Positions 27,646-40,192 of a stretch of DNA of 64,000 nucleotides are shown one piece after another; the stretch's first letter is position 1, and each line of letters begins with the position of its first letter. The DNA is taken from NCBI RefSeq assembly GCF_000521505.1, contig NZ_CP003915.1, positions 806,001-870,000 on the forward strand, read 5' to 3'. Both the position numbers and the translations under genes were made by a program. The DNA comes from Advenella mimigardefordensis DPN7. GTDB taxonomy: Bacteria; Pseudomonadota; Gammaproteobacteria; Burkholderiales; Burkholderiaceae_B. Below the pieces are notes generated by a model that saw only the letters and a list, made by a program, of their open reading frames with translations, did no database searches and was not told where the DNA came from.

Positions 27646-28401
27646 ATGGAAGACAAGCAGCTGCTGCGATACGCGCGACATCTGATGCTGGATGCGATCG
27701 GCATTGAGGGGCAGGAAAAGCTGCTGGCCAGTTCCGTGCTGATCCTGGGACTGGGTGGTCTGGGTTCGCCGGTGGCCGCGTATCTGGCCTCCGCCGGGAT
27801 CGGTCGGCTGGTGCTGGTAGATGACGATCAGGTTGAACTATCCAATCTGCAGCGTCAGATTATCCATACCACGGCTCGTATCGGTCAGAGCAAGGCTGAA
27901 TCGGCGCGGGTCGCCATTGCCGAGATCAATCCCGATTGTGTGGTGGAAACCGTTGTTGAGCGGGTCGATACCGACCGTCTTGGGCAGTTGCTTGCCGGGG
28001 TGGATATTATCGTCGACTGCACTGATAATTTCCGCACACGTCAGGCCATCAACGAAGTATGTGTGGCGCAGTCCAAGCCCTTTGTGTCGGGTGCTGCCAT
28101 TCGCTTTGCCGGTCAGGTGACGGTGTTTGATACCCGTCACCATGACGCGCCCTGTTACGCCTGCGCCTTTCCCCCCTCGGATAATTTGCCTACAGACAAT
28201 TGCGCCACCATGGGTGTCTTTGCGCCGCTGGTTGGTATTATCGGCAGCGTCGAGGCAGCTGAAACCATCAAAACGCTGCTGGATGCGGGAGACAATCTGC
28301 GTGGTCGGCTGATGATGCTCGATGCCTTATCCATGCAATGGCAAACGCTGCAGCTGGAGCGCAATCCTGCGTGCCCGGTATGCGCAGCACGCGATCGTTA
28401 A
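27646..28401 (+). CDS. HesA/MoeB/ThiF family E1-like adenylyltransferase
   Basis: A 251-residue ThiF-fold enzyme that adenylates the C-terminus of a ubiquitin-like sulfur carrier (ThiS or MoaD). The ATP-binding motif is LGLGGLGSPVAAYLASAG. The Arg finger lies in SNLQRQI. A Cys4 zinc site is formed by CYAC and CPVC. MoeB or ThiF cannot be separated by eye, and neither moaD nor thiS is near. It starts three bases after ctpA and probably shares its transcript. Confidence 0.9.
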   Translation: MEDKQLLRYARHLMLDAIGIEGQEKLLASSVLILGLGGLGSPVAAYLASAGIGRLVLVDDDQVELSNLQRQIIHTTARIGQSKAESARVAIAEINPDCVVETVVERVDTDRLGQLLAGVDIIVDCTDNFRTRQAINEVCVAQSKPFVSGAAIRFAGQVTVFDTRHHDAPCYACAFPPSDNLPTDNCATMGVFAPLVGIIGSVEAAETIKTLLDAGDNLRGRLMMLDALSMQWQTLQLERNPACPVCAARDR

Positions 28402-28414
28402 TTCAAACGATCGC
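28391..28414. terminator. inverted repeat between convergent ThiF and M61 genes
   Basis: GCGATCGTT and AACGATCGC form a perfect nine-base stem around AATTCA, overlapping the ThiF stop codon. A partial third copy (CAATCGTT) follows at about 28,424. There is no T-run; it may serve both converging genes. Confidence 0.4.
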
Positions 28415-28436
28415 TCATTCAAGCAATCGTTAATGA

Positions 28437-30212
28437 TTAGTGCTGGCTGGCAGGTTGCCTGGTTAAATTGCATTTGTCATTAGCGGGCTCCTGCAGCGTG
28501 AGTTGCGTACTGCGCAGCTCATCACGTCTGAAATAATGAATCACAACCTGCTGTCCGGGCTGATAACGTTCCAGCAGCTTATCCCAGCTTGCTGCTTCAA
28601 TACGCAGGCCGTCCATGGCCAGCAGGATATCGCCGGCAGACAGGCCTGCTGCATGCGCCGCGCCGCCTTCGATGACCTGCACCAGGCCCGGCTCGCCGCT
28701 GGCTGTAGCCCGCAGGTTGGCGCCAATGCCCGGTGTGCGACTCTCGGTCTGCCACGACAGCTGGACGCCTTGTTTTGCCAGCAGCGATGCCAGGGGTAAA
28801 TCTTCTGTTTGTATCGTAGCCGTTTCAATAAAGGCCTGTAGATCGACCCCGGTTGCCTGCTTGAGCAGGCCGGCAAATTCATGTTCCTGCACGCCGTGCT
28901 GGCGTGATTGGTAGAAGCGCCGACCAAAGCGATCCCACAACAATCGCATGACATCGTCCAGCGACTTGCGATTGCCGGTGGCGTTGCGAATGCTCAGATC
29001 CAGTGCCAGTGCGACCAGGGAGCCCTTGGTGTAGTAGCTGACAATGTTGTTGATGGAGCTTTCGTCCTGGCGGTAATAGCGATTCCATGCATCAAAGGAA
29101 CTGTCGGCTACGCTCTGTTTGAAGCGACCTGGTGCTCGATGTACGCCGGTGATGGTTTTGGCCAGCAGTCGCAGGTAGTCTTTTTCATCAATAGCGCCGG
29201 CACGCAGCAGCATCAGGTCGTCATAGTACGAAGTGAAGCCTTCGAAAATCCACAGCAGGCTGGTCAGGTTGGGGCGCGACAGGTCATAGGGAACAAAGGC
29301 CTGCGGCTTGATGCGCTTGACATTCCAGGTATGAAAATATTCGTGGCTGACGAGGCCAAGAAAACCGGTATAGCCCTCGCTGCGTGCGTCGTTACCGATC
29401 ACCGGGAGGTCCTGGCGCGATGCCACCAGTGCCGTAGAGGCGCGATGCTCCAGGCCACCGTAATCTTTGCCGGTCACATAAGTCATGAACACATAGCGAT
29501 CGGCGCTGTCCAGAAAGGGTGCACGCTGGCTTTGCGGTTCAAAAAAGCGGATCTGGGTCTCGCAGATTTTTGCGGTATCACGTGCAATGCGCTTGAAGTC
29601 CACGTTGGGCAATACGCCGGTGAATACCATTTCATGCCGGGCGCCGCTCACGGTAAATGTTTCTACGTGAGGTGTGCCCATTTCGACCGGATGATCTACC
29701 AGGGCATCATAGTCGGGCGCTTCGTATACGCCGAAGCGATGAGGCAGCGTCGTCCGGCGGCCCCGGCGGGCGGGCCGCAGGCTGGTATAGACGCGCCAAT
29801 GGCGGGTACTGTTGCCTGCTTCAATCGTTACCTGGCAAGGTTGTTTTTCGCGGCCGTGCACTTTCAGAAAAACGCTGGTGCCATTGAAAAAGCCGTGGGT
29901 CTGATCCAGATGAGCGCAACGCACCGACAGATCCCAGGCATACACGCGATAGTTCAGGGTCAGACGCCGGGAGCAGGGCGCGATTTGCCAGGTGTGATTA
30001 TCCAGCTTGGTGACGGCCAGTGGCGATCTGCCGGTTTTGGCCGTCAGGCTGTGAATGTGCCTGGAAAAATCCCGAATCAGATAGCTTCCCGGAATCCATG
30101 CCGGCAGTGACACAATCTGGCCCTTGCGGTCAGGATTGTCAATGGTGATCTGGACATCAAAATAATGGGCGGCGGGGTCGGCGGGCGTGATCTGATAGGA
30201 AACGGAAGGCAT
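28437..30212 (-). CDS. M61 family (glycyl aminopeptidase-like) metallopeptidase
   Basis: A 591-residue protein with an N-terminal beta domain, the M61 catalytic domain and a C-terminal PDZ domain (LVQVIEGGAAHAAGLSAGDILLAMDGL). The zinc motif is HEYFH in GLVSHEYFHTWNVKRIKP, with the third ligand Glu in LLWIFEGFTSYYDDL. No signal peptide is evident at the chosen start, so the product may be cytoplasmic. M61 enzymes prefer N-terminal Gly or Ala in known cases; the target is unknown here. It is divergent from the enoyl-CoA hydratase. Confidence 0.9.
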   Translation of the reverse strand: MPSVSYQITPADPAAHYFDVQITIDNPDRKGQIVSLPAWIPGSYLIRDFSRHIHSLTAKTGRSPLAVTKLDNHTWQIAPCSRRLTLNYRVYAWDLSVRCAHLDQTHGFFNGTSVFLKVHGREKQPCQVTIEAGNSTRHWRVYTSLRPARRGRRTTLPHRFGVYEAPDYDALVDHPVEMGTPHVETFTVSGARHEMVFTGVLPNVDFKRIARDTAKICETQIRFFEPQSQRAPFLDSADRYVFMTYVTGKDYGGLEHRASTALVASRQDLPVIGNDARSEGYTGFLGLVSHEYFHTWNVKRIKPQAFVPYDLSRPNLTSLLWIFEGFTSYYDDLMLLRAGAIDEKDYLRLLAKTITGVHRAPGRFKQSVADSSFDAWNRYYRQDESSINNIVSYYTKGSLVALALDLSIRNATGNRKSLDDVMRLLWDRFGRRFYQSRQHGVQEHEFAGLLKQATGVDLQAFIETATIQTEDLPLASLLAKQGVQLSWQTESRTPGIGANLRATASGEPGLVQVIEGGAAHAAGLSAGDILLAMDGLRIEAASWDKLLERYQPGQQVVIHYFRRDELRSTQLTLQEPANDKCNLTRQPASQH

Positions 30213-30348
30213 ACTGACTCGGTAAAATTTGGGGTTAAGTCAGTAACTATAGCAAAAACCGAAGGTTTGTCGTTTTTCGACCATTCAATGGCTACAATAT
30301 TCGACATAATTTCAGTGAAGATCCGAATACTCTTAGGGAGACCGAAGT

Positions 30349-31128
30349 ATGTCTGAAGAACTTGTCGTATCGCGTACAGAAGGCGCAGTCGGCGTCATTA
30401 CCATCAATCGCCCCAAGGTGCTGAATGCGCTTAGCAATGAGCTGATGCAGGTGCTCAGCCAGGCGCTGCTGGCCATGCAGGCAGACAGCAGTGTGAATGT
30501 GATTGTCCTGACCGGGACCGACAAGGCGTTTGCTGCGGGTGCCGACATTTCCGCCATGAAAGACTGGGACTATATGGATGTCTACAAAAGCAATTATATT
30601 GGCGGCGATTGGGAGACCATGAAGAATGTCATTCGCAAGCCGGTTATTGCGGCCGTCTCGGGTTATGCCCTGGGCGGCGGCTGCGAGCTTGCCATGATGT
30701 GCGACACCATTTATGCGGCCGAAAGCGCCCGCTTCGGTCAGCCCGAAATCAAACTGGGTACGATCCCCGGTCTGGGCGGCACGCAGCGACTCACTCGCGC
30801 CGTGGGTAAGGCCAAGGCCATGGATCTGGTGCTTACCGGCAGGATGATGGACGCCAAGGAGGCGGAAAGTGCCGGGCTGGTCGCGCGCGTGCTGCCGGTA
30901 GAGAATTTCCTTGAGGAAGTAATCAAAATTGCGCAGGGCATGGCCGGTATGTCCCAAACCACGCTGATGATGGCCAAGGAATGCGTTAATGTGGCGCTGG
31001 AAACAACACTTGAGCAGGGCTTGTTGTTTGAACGCCGTGTATTTCACGCAACGTTTGCGACGAAAGACCAGAAAGAAGGGATGGACGCCTTCGTTGGCAA
31101 GCGTGCGCCTGCCTTCAATAATATGTAA
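30349..31128 (+). CDS. enoyl-CoA hydratase
   Basis: A 259-residue crotonase-fold enzyme hydrating trans-2-enoyl-CoA. The oxyanion-hole segments are AFAAGADISAM and SGYALGGGCELAMMCD; the catalytic Glu pair lies in the latter and in FGQPEIKLGTIPGLGGTQRL. It resembles PaaF/EchA/FadB-type hydratases of general beta-oxidation. It has its own start region with GGGAG-type RBS spacing and lies about 100 bases before the ATP synthase operon. Confidence 0.92.
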   Translation: MSEELVVSRTEGAVGVITINRPKVLNALSNELMQVLSQALLAMQADSSVNVIVLTGTDKAFAAGADISAMKDWDYMDVYKSNYIGGDWETMKNVIRKPVIAAVSGYALGGGCELAMMCDTIYAAESARFGQPEIKLGTIPGLGGTQRLTRAVGKAKAMDLVLTGRMMDAKEAESAGLVARVLPVENFLEEVIKIAQGMAGMSQTTLMMAKECVNVALETTLEQGLLFERRVFHATFATKDQKEGMDAFVGKRAPAFNNM

Positions 31129-31145
31129 GAAAACATCCCCGCGTC

Positions 31146-31175
31146 TTGCCTATGACTTGAAATATACGATATACT
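31146..31175 (+). promoter_or_regulatory. likely sigma-70 promoter of the ATP synthase operon
   Basis: TTGCCT (31146-31151) and TATACT (31170-31175) are separated by 18 bases, 54 bases before the first atp gene. This is the only good match in the gap after the hydratase. Confidence 0.5.
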
Positions 31176-31229
31176 TCTATGGCTTAACTGAATGCTAAAA
31201 CCGTTATGGACGGCGCGGGGGCTTAAATA

Positions 31230-31832
31230 ATGAATCATCCATCGGGCATGAGTCATCCATCAAAAGTCATCACGCCAGATCGTACGAAGCATTTGCCGGA
31301 AGGGTCGGTTTTGCAATCCGGGGTGTCTACCGATACGCCCGTTGCCAATAACCAACATAACGCAGTGGGAAAGGCTGCGCCGGTAATGTCAGAAAAAGCA
31401 CAAACAACGCCACAGGAAGCGCGTCCACTGAGTCTGACTCCACAAGAGCGGGCCAGAATGAACGCAAGGGCGGCAAGGGGGCTGGTTAATATGGTGTTGG
31501 CGCAGGCAGCATTGCTGCTGCTGACAGCACTTGTAAGCTGGCTTGTCGCGGGGGGCTATGCAGCGCTATCTGCGCTGGCCGGGGGCTTGGCTTATCTGAT
31601 CCCCTCCTCGTTCGCTGCTCTTCATATGCTTGTAAAGATTTACAGTCAGGCTAACGCCGGTGCACTTACGTTCTTTTGGGCGCAAGCGCTGAAGATTGGC
31701 GGCACACTGGCAATGCTGGCCCTGGTGGTCAGGTTCGCGGGAGCCTACCTTGTCTGGCCTGCGTTGCTGATTGGGCTTGTTGTTGTATTGAAGGGGTATG
31801 TACTGCTGCTTGTGTTGAATAAACTCAGGTAG
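31230..31832 (+). CDS. atpI: ATP synthase subunit I with extended N-terminus
   Basis: A 200-residue protein. The C-terminal 120 residues hold four hydrophobic helices with the AtpI pattern (GGLAYLIPSSFAALHM, GALTFFWAQALKIGGTLAML), and it opens the atp operon. AtpI helps assemble the c-ring. The first 80 residues are hydrophilic and unlike the usual 110-130-residue subunit; an internal ATG at residue 53 (MSEKAQTT) would give about 148 residues and may be the true start. The choice is open. Confidence 0.8.
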   Translation: MNHPSGMSHPSKVITPDRTKHLPEGSVLQSGVSTDTPVANNQHNAVGKAAPVMSEKAQTTPQEARPLSLTPQERARMNARAARGLVNMVLAQAALLLLTALVSWLVAGGYAALSALAGGLAYLIPSSFAALHMLVKIYSQANAGALTFFWAQALKIGGTLAMLALVVRFAGAYLVWPALLIGLVVVLKGYVLLLVLNKLR

Positions 31833-31897
31833 TCAGGCATAAATGGGATAAATCAAAATGCAGCCTGAGTGGGCTGCTTATTTGGAGTACGTACTAA

Positions 31898-32785
<888 letters not shown>

Positions 32786-32898
32786 GGTTTCGTCATAGCA
32801 GGTTCTGTTATGCCGTAGTCGGCAGATCGGCAATCCATACCCGGTCTGCCAAATTTTAAGCAGTAATTTTCCATCTTTAAATTGTTTTAGGTTCATAA

Positions 32899-33156
<258 letters not shown>

Positions 33157-33302
33157 TAACAAGACGTAAGGCCATCTTCGGATGGTGGTGAACAAGATGG
33201 AATAGCGAACCCTGATTTTCAGGGTTCGCCAATGACAAACAGTTCAAGTAAATTTCAGGATTTCGCCCAGGCGAAACCGCCCATATTTGAAGGGAAACGA
33301 CC

Positions 33303-33773
33303 GTGAATTTAAACGCGACGCTCTTTTTCCAGACGCTCGTTTTTTTTGTGCTGGCGTGGTTCACGATGAAATTCGTGTGGCCTCCGCTGATCAAGGCCAT
33401 TGAAGAACGTCGTCAGAAGATTGCCGATGGTTTGGCTGCCGCCGACAAAGGCAAAGCGGATCTCGCTCAGTCCCAGGCTCGTATCAGTCTGATCGAAGCC
33501 GACGCCAAGCAGCAAACACATGCCCGCTTGCAGGACGCTGAAAAACATGCCGCATCAATTGTTGACGCTGCCCGCGGAGAAGCTGAAACGGAACGTTCAC
33601 GCATCATCGCTCAGGCTCAGCAGGACGCCGAGCGTGAAGTGCAGCGTGTACGGGACAGCCTGCGTGATGAAGTAGCTGCCCTTGCCGTCAAAGGCGCAGA
33701 GCAGATTCTCAAGCGCGAAGTCAATCCTCAGACGCATGCCGAGTTGCTGAACCAACTCAAGGCACAGCTTTAA
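33303..33773 (+). CDS. atpF: F1Fo ATP synthase subunit b
   Basis: A 156-residue stator subunit with one N-terminal membrane helix (about residues 5-25) and a long charged coiled coil to the C-terminus. [20 protein letters not shown] is a typical start. Two copies brace F1 against subunit a. It is followed after 12 bases by atpH. Confidence 0.96.
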   Translation: MNLNATLFFQTLVFFVLAWFTMKFVWPPLIKAIEERRQKIADGLAAADKGKADLAQSQARISLIEADAKQQTHARLQDAEKHAASIVDAARGEAETERSRIIAQAQQDAEREVQRVRDSLRDEVAALAVKGAEQILKREVNPQTHAELLNQLKAQL

Positions 33774-33785
33774 TTCGGAAATACC

Positions 33786-34328
33786 ATGGCAGAACTATCA
33801 ACCGTTGCCCGTCCGTACGCCGAGGCGCTTTTTGCCTCTGCGAAAAATGATCCGGCAGGTCTTGCTGCATGGTCGGATGCCGTCAATGAGCTCGCGCAGC
33901 TTTCTGGTCTGAAAGATGTGCGTGAAGCGATGTCAGATCCGCAACTGGAAAGAAAAACAAAAGAAGACGTTTTTCTGGGCCTGCTCAAAACGACCTTGTC
34001 GCAGCCAATGCGCAATTTCGTAGACCTGCTCATCGAAAACGATCGTCTTTTGCTCCTGCCACACATCGCCGAGCAGTTCGAGGCGCTCAGAAACCGCAAT
34101 GATGGAACTGCACAAGCAGAAATCACCAGTGCTTTCGAGATGTCCGAAGCCCAGGTGCAGGAATTGATTGCCGGGCTGGAGAAAAAATTCGGCGTTAAAC
34201 TGAAGCCGGTTGTTACCGTTGATTCGTCGCTTATCGGTGGCGTTCGCGTAACAGTAGGCGATCAGGTATTAGATACTTCCGTGCAGGCTCAGTTGAGCCG
34301 CCTGCGCGACACACTGGCGGCTCACTAA
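33786..34328 (+). CDS. atpH: F1Fo ATP synthase subunit delta
   Basis: A 180-residue stator subunit joining the b dimer to the top of the alpha/beta hexamer. The start [15 protein letters not shown] and the C-terminal signature [19 protein letters not shown] are diagnostic. It lies 12 bases after atpF and 34 before atpA. Confidence 0.96.
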   Translation: MAELSTVARPYAEALFASAKNDPAGLAAWSDAVNELAQLSGLKDVREAMSDPQLERKTKEDVFLGLLKTTLSQPMRNFVDLLIENDRLLLLPHIAEQFEALRNRNDGTAQAEITSAFEMSEAQVQELIAGLEKKFGVKLKPVVTVDSSLIGGVRVTVGDQVLDTSVQAQLSRLRDTLAAH

Positions 34329-34362
34329 GCGCCATACATAACAGGATTTCAGGAGTCTGAAC

Positions 34363-35904
34363 ATGCAACTCAATCCGTCAGAAATCAGCGAACTGCTCAA
34401 AAGCCGTATTGAAGGCCTGGGCGCTTCTGCAGATGTTCGTACGCAAGGTACGGTTGTTTCCGTCACCGACGGTATTACACGTATCCACGGTCTTTCCGAT
34501 GTGATGCAAGGCGAAATGCTGGAGTTCCCCAATAACGTCTACGGTCTTGCTCTGAACCTCGAGCGTGACTCTGTGGGTGCCGTTATTCTGGGTGATTACA
34601 CCGGCGTTTCTGAAGGTGACCAGGTCAAAACCACCGGTCGTATTCTTGAAGTACCCGTTGGCCCCGAATTGCGCGGCCGCGTGGTAAACGCGCTGGGTCA
34701 GCCCATCGACGGTAAAGGTCCGGTCAATGCGAAAGCAACCGACATTATCGAAAAAGTGGCACCTGGCGTTATCGATCGTCAGTCTGTTTCTCAGCCTCTG
34801 CAAACCGGTATTAAATCAATCGACTCCATGGTACCTATCGGCCGTGGACAGCGCGAACTGATCATTGGTGACCGTCAGACAGGTAAAACAGCTGTTGCCA
34901 TCGACGCGATCATCAGCCAGAAAGGCAAGAACGTAACCTGCGTTTACGTTGCTATCGGTCAGAAAGCGTCTACCGTCAACAACGTGGTGCGCAAGCTCGA
35001 AGAACTGGGCGCGCTGGAATACACCATCGTTGTCGCCGCAACGGCATCTGACTCTGCTGCCATGCAGTATCTGTCTGCCTACGCTGGTTGCACCATGGGT
35101 GAATATTTCCGTGACCGCGGTGAAGATGCACTGATCGTTTATGATGACCTGACCAAACAAGCCTGGGCATACCGTCAGGTTTCCCTGCTGCTGCGTCGTC
35201 CTCCTGGTCGTGAAGCCTATCCTGGTGACGTGTTCTATCTGCACTCCCGTCTGCTGGAGCGTGCCGCTCGCGTTAACGCCAATTACGTAGAAAAATTCAC
35301 TAACGGTGAAGTAAAAGGCAAAACAGGTTCTCTGACAGCGCTGCCTATCATTGAAACCCAGGCAGGTGACGTTTCTGCCTTCGTTCCTACCAACGTGATT
35401 TCCATTACCGACGGCCAGATCTTCCTTGAGACCGATCTGTTCAACGCCGGTGTGCGTCCTGCGATTAACGCCGGTATTTCCGTATCACGGGTTGGTGGCG
35501 CTGCGCAAACCAAAGTCATCAAAAAACTGTCCGGTGGTATTCGTACCGACCTGGCCCAGTATCGTGAGCTGGCAGCCTTTGCCCAGTTTGCCTCCGACCT
35601 TGACGACGCAACACGCCGTCAGCTCGAACGTGGTAAACGCGTGGTAGAACTGCTCAAGCAGCCTCAGTATCAGCCTTTGCAGGTTTGGGAACTGGCCGTT
35701 TCACTGTACGCAGTGAACAATGGCTATCTGGACGAAGTTGACGTCGAGAAAGTGCTGTCCTTCGAGAAAGGCCTGAAAGACGAGCTCAAGAGCAAGCACG
35801 CTGATCTGATCGGCCGTATCGAAGATACGAAAGAACTGTCCAAAGAAGACGAAGCAGCATTGAAAGATATCGTTGCCGGCTTCAAATCTGGCGGTTCATA
35901 CTAA
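34363..35904 (+). CDS. atpA: F1Fo ATP synthase subunit alpha
   Basis: A 513-residue non-catalytic nucleotide-binding subunit; the length equals the family norm. The P-loop is GDRQTGKTA, and the alpha-subunit signature [17 protein letters not shown] is present. Codon use is strongly biased compared with nearby genes, as in highly expressed genes. A GGAG site precedes the ATG. Confidence 0.98.
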   Translation: MQLNPSEISELLKSRIEGLGASADVRTQGTVVSVTDGITRIHGLSDVMQGEMLEFPNNVYGLALNLERDSVGAVILGDYTGVSEGDQVKTTGRILEVPVGPELRGRVVNALGQPIDGKGPVNAKATDIIEKVAPGVIDRQSVSQPLQTGIKSIDSMVPIGRGQRELIIGDRQTGKTAVAIDAIISQKGKNVTCVYVAIGQKASTVNNVVRKLEELGALEYTIVVAATASDSAAMQYLSAYAGCTMGEYFRDRGEDALIVYDDLTKQAWAYRQVSLLLRRPPGREAYPGDVFYLHSRLLERAARVNANYVEKFTNGEVKGKTGSLTALPIIETQAGDVSAFVPTNVISITDGQIFLETDLFNAGVRPAINAGISVSRVGGAAQTKVIKKLSGGIRTDLAQYRELAAFAQFASDLDDATRRQLERGKRVVELLKQPQYQPLQVWELAVSLYAVNNGYLDEVDVEKVLSFEKGLKDELKSKHADLIGRIEDTKELSKEDEAALKDIVAGFKSGGSY

Positions 35905-35975
35905 GTTAGTTAGTCCGTGAGGTGCAGGGCGTGTTGCCGTGCACCTTCCTGAAATTGGTTTAACAGGAAAGCGAA

Positions 35976-36887
35976 ATGCCTGGAATCAAGGAAATTCGTA
36001 CAAAGATCAAGAGCGTGCAAAACACGCGCAAGATCACCAAGGCCATGGAAATGGTGGCAGCATCCAAAATGCGCAAGGCGCAGGAAAGAATGCGTGCCAG
36101 CCGTCCCTATGCCGAGAAAGTACGCGAAATCGCTGCACACATGATGCAAACGCATCCTGACTACCGTCATCCGTACATGGAAGAGCGTACAGATATCAAG
36201 GCAGTAGGTGTAGTGCTGGTCACCACAGACAAAGGTCTGTGTGGCGGCCTGAATACAAATATCTCCCGGTTGCTGCTGGCGCGTCTCAAGGAATTTGAAG
36301 CCAAGGGCATCAAAGTTCAGACAACGGCCCTGGGCAATAAAGGATTGAGTCTGCTGACGCGTATCGGTAGCAATCTGGTTTCCAACGAAGTGCAGCTGGG
36401 TGATCAGCCGCACCTGGATCGTCTGATTGGCGCGCTGAAGGTGCAACTGGACGACTATCTCGATGGCAAGATTGATGCACTGTACGTGGCGTCCACGCAT
36501 TTTGTGAACACCATGAAGCAGGAGCCAACGATCATGCGTTTGCTGCCATTGCCGGATGGTCTTGCTGATCCGTTTGTTGCGGGATCAGTCAAGTCTGATA
36601 ATGAAGCGGCGGCGATTGAATCAAGCTATCAGTGGGACTACATCTTCGAGCCCGATGCCAAATCGGTGATCGATGATCTGCTGACGCGTTATGTTGAAGG
36701 GCTGGTGTATCAGGCAGTAGCAGAAAATATGGCGTCAGAGCAGTCGGCACGGATGGTGGCGATGAAGGCTGCATCGGACAATGCGAAGAAAGTGATTGGC
36801 GATCTTCAACTGGTTTACAACAAAACCCGTCAGGCAGCTATCACCAAAGAAATTTCAGAAATCGTGGGGGGTGCGGCGGCGGTGTAA
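35976..36887 (+). CDS. atpG: F1Fo ATP synthase subunit gamma
   Basis: A 303-residue central-stalk subunit. The N-terminal helix [21 protein letters not shown] and C-terminal helix [17 protein letters not shown] form the rotating coiled coil. The conserved [11 protein letters not shown] is present. It lies between atpA and atpD. Confidence 0.97.
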   Translation: MPGIKEIRTKIKSVQNTRKITKAMEMVAASKMRKAQERMRASRPYAEKVREIAAHMMQTHPDYRHPYMEERTDIKAVGVVLVTTDKGLCGGLNTNISRLLLARLKEFEAKGIKVQTTALGNKGLSLLTRIGSNLVSNEVQLGDQPHLDRLIGALKVQLDDYLDGKIDALYVASTHFVNTMKQEPTIMRLLPLPDGLADPFVAGSVKSDNEAAAIESSYQWDYIFEPDAKSVIDDLLTRYVEGLVYQAVAENMASEQSARMVAMKAASDNAKKVIGDLQLVYNKTRQAAITKEISEIVGGAAAV

Positions 36888-36932
36888 CCGACAGGTTGCG
36901 CGACCCGGCATCTTTCAATCGTTATTAAGTAA

Positions 36933-38342
<1,410 letters not shown>

Positions 38343-38351
38343 GGAATAGCT

Positions 38352-38780
38352 ATGGCTACTTTACTCAAAGTAGAAGTTGTCAGTGCTGAAGCATCCATCT
38401 TCTCGGGCGAAGCCAAGTTTGTGGCTTTGCCAGGTGAAAGCGGTGAACTGGGCGTGTTGCCCGGTCACACACCGCTGATCTCCAAAGTCCGTCCAGGTAC
38501 ATTGAAAATCGTACGTGAAGATGGAACAGAAGAGCTGGTGTTTGTAGCCGGTGGTATTCTTGAAGTGCAGCCATTTGGTGTGACAGTGCTGTCCGACACG
38601 GCAATCCGTGCGGCAGACCTGGACGAAGCCAAGGCCGAGAAGGCTCGCCAGCAGGCGCTGGAAGCACTCGAGAACGCACACGACAAGCAGGATATTGCTG
38701 CTGTCGAAGCCGAACTGGCTATGCTGGCAGCGCAGGTTGCGGCAGCCCGTCGTTTGGCCAACATGAAAAATCGTCACTGA
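38352..38780 (+). CDS. atpC: F1Fo ATP synthase subunit epsilon
   Basis: A 142-residue subunit with an N-terminal beta-sandwich ([21 protein letters not shown]) and two C-terminal helices rich in Ala and Glu. It couples and regulates F1. It lies 9 bases after atpD and ends the operon before a strong terminator. Confidence 0.96.
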   Translation: MATLLKVEVVSAEASIFSGEAKFVALPGESGELGVLPGHTPLISKVRPGTLKIVREDGTEELVFVAGGILEVQPFGVTVLSDTAIRAADLDEAKAEKARQQALEALENAHDKQDIAAVEAELAMLAAQVAAARRLANMKNRH

Positions 38781-38816
38781 TCTTTCATTGTCGTAGCGGT
38801 ACTGGCAACACAATGC

Positions 38817-38840
38817 AAAAGACGCCTCAGGGCGTCTTTT
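38817..38840 (+). terminator. factor-independent terminator of the ATP synthase operon
   Basis: AAAAGACGCC and GGCGTCTTTT form a 10-base stem with a TCAG loop, ending in a T-run, 36 bases after the atpC stop. Confidence 0.9.
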
Positions 38841-38973
38841 GTGTTTCAACACCGGCTTTTTGTCTCGGTCTGGCGCCTGTGCTTTTACTGTTTTCGAGTA
38901 CCGTACCTGCCGCAAGCATCATCCAGGAGGCACGGGCTGAGTCTTTTCCTGCCTATTCTTGCTATCAGGCCAG

Positions 38974-40128
38974 TCAGGCCAGATAGCTTTCGGTCAGCGC
39001 AACCCAGTATGTGGCACCGATACTCAGGTTGTTTTGGTCAAAGACATATTCGGGGTGGTGAACCATTTTCGTATTGCCATTGCCTACAAAACAATAAGTG
39101 CCTTTTTTCTTTTGCAGCATAAAGGCAAAATCTTCGGAGCCCAGATATGTGGGACCGGGGCAAATCACATTCTCCGCGCCAAAGGTCTTGCGTGCAATGT
39201 CCGCCGCCTTCTCGGTTTCTTCGGGGTCGTTGACCAATACCGCGCCGGGTACACCAGTACGAATCTCGGCGGTACATCCAAATGACTCGGACTGCGAGGC
39301 GACAAGTCGGCGGATATGCTGCAGGACCATATCGCGGTCTTCTGGCGTCGTAGTACGAATGGACAGCCGCAGGATGGCGCTATGCGCGATGACATTACCC
39401 GCATTGCCGGCCAGGAAGGCGCCTACCGTGACAACGGCTTTGTTGGCCGGGCTGACATTGCGTGAAACAATGGTTTGCAGTGCCATGACCAGTGAAGCGC
39501 CGGCAACGACCGGGTCGATCGACAGTTCAGGCATGGAGCCATGGCCGCCTTTACCTGTGATTTCAATTTCCCAGTTGTCAACGGCTGCCATGGTGGTACC
39601 GGGTGTAAAGTAAAGCTTGCCTGTTTCCAGTCCGGGCATATTGTGCATGCCGAATACGGCATCCACAGGGAAGCGTTCGAACAGGCCGTCTTCGATCATG
39701 GCAGGACCGCCTTGCATGGTTTCCTCGCCGGGCTGAAAAATCAGGCGCACCGTGCCGTTGAAATTGCGTTTTTCCGCCAGATATTTTGCGGCCCCCAATA
39801 GCATGGCGGTATGGGCGTCATGACCACAAAGATGGGACACACCGGGCACGCCGGACTTATAGGGCAGCGTGTTGACTTCCTGGATCGGCAGGGCATCAAA
39901 ATCGGCGCGTAAGCCGATCGCCCTGGGGCTATCGCCGACAGTCAGAGAGGCAACAATACCATGTTGGCCCACACCCACTTCAACCTCATAGCCCAGGTCC
40001 TTCACAATGGAAGCAATATACTCTGCCGTCTTGCCTTCCTGCATGGACAGTTCCGGCATGCGATGCAGTTGTTCAAACCATTGCTTCATGCTGCGCTGAT
40101 CGAGTTCCGGGGTTATTGCATTCATCAT
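38974..40128 (-). CDS. M20 family amidohydrolase (hippurate hydrolase-like)
   Basis: A 384-residue zinc-dependent amidohydrolase of the M20D group. Ligand motifs are LRADFDALPI, CGHDAHTAMLLG and QPGEETMQGG. An inserted dimerisation domain lies in the middle (residues about 185-300). Members cleave N-acyl amino acids such as hippurate or indole-acetyl amino acids; the substrate is not fixed here. A DHA2-type transporter gene stands 64 bases upstream on the same strand and may import or export the related compound. Confidence 0.9.
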   Translation of the reverse strand: MMNAITPELDQRSMKQWFEQLHRMPELSMQEGKTAEYIASIVKDLGYEVEVGVGQHGIVASLTVGDSPRAIGLRADFDALPIQEVNTLPYKSGVPGVSHLCGHDAHTAMLLGAAKYLAEKRNFNGTVRLIFQPGEETMQGGPAMIEDGLFERFPVDAVFGMHNMPGLETGKLYFTPGTTMAAVDNWEIEITGKGGHGSMPELSIDPVVAGASLVMALQTIVSRNVSPANKAVVTVGAFLAGNAGNVIAHSAILRLSIRTTTPEDRDMVLQHIRRLVASQSESFGCTAEIRTGVPGAVLVNDPEETEKAADIARKTFGAENVICPGPTYLGSEDFAFMLQKKKGTYCFVGNGNTKMVHHPEYVFDQNNLSIGATYWVALTESYLA

Positions 40129-40192
40129 TAAATTCCTTTGTCGTTGAAGGTTTCCCGACCGGCCGGCTGGACCCGGCCGGGGCGCTGGTTAA

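Noticed and set aside
28908..30110. Plus-strand frame of 400 codons
   Set aside because: Antisense to the M61 peptidase with its HEYFH zinc motif; a shadow of high-GC codon use.
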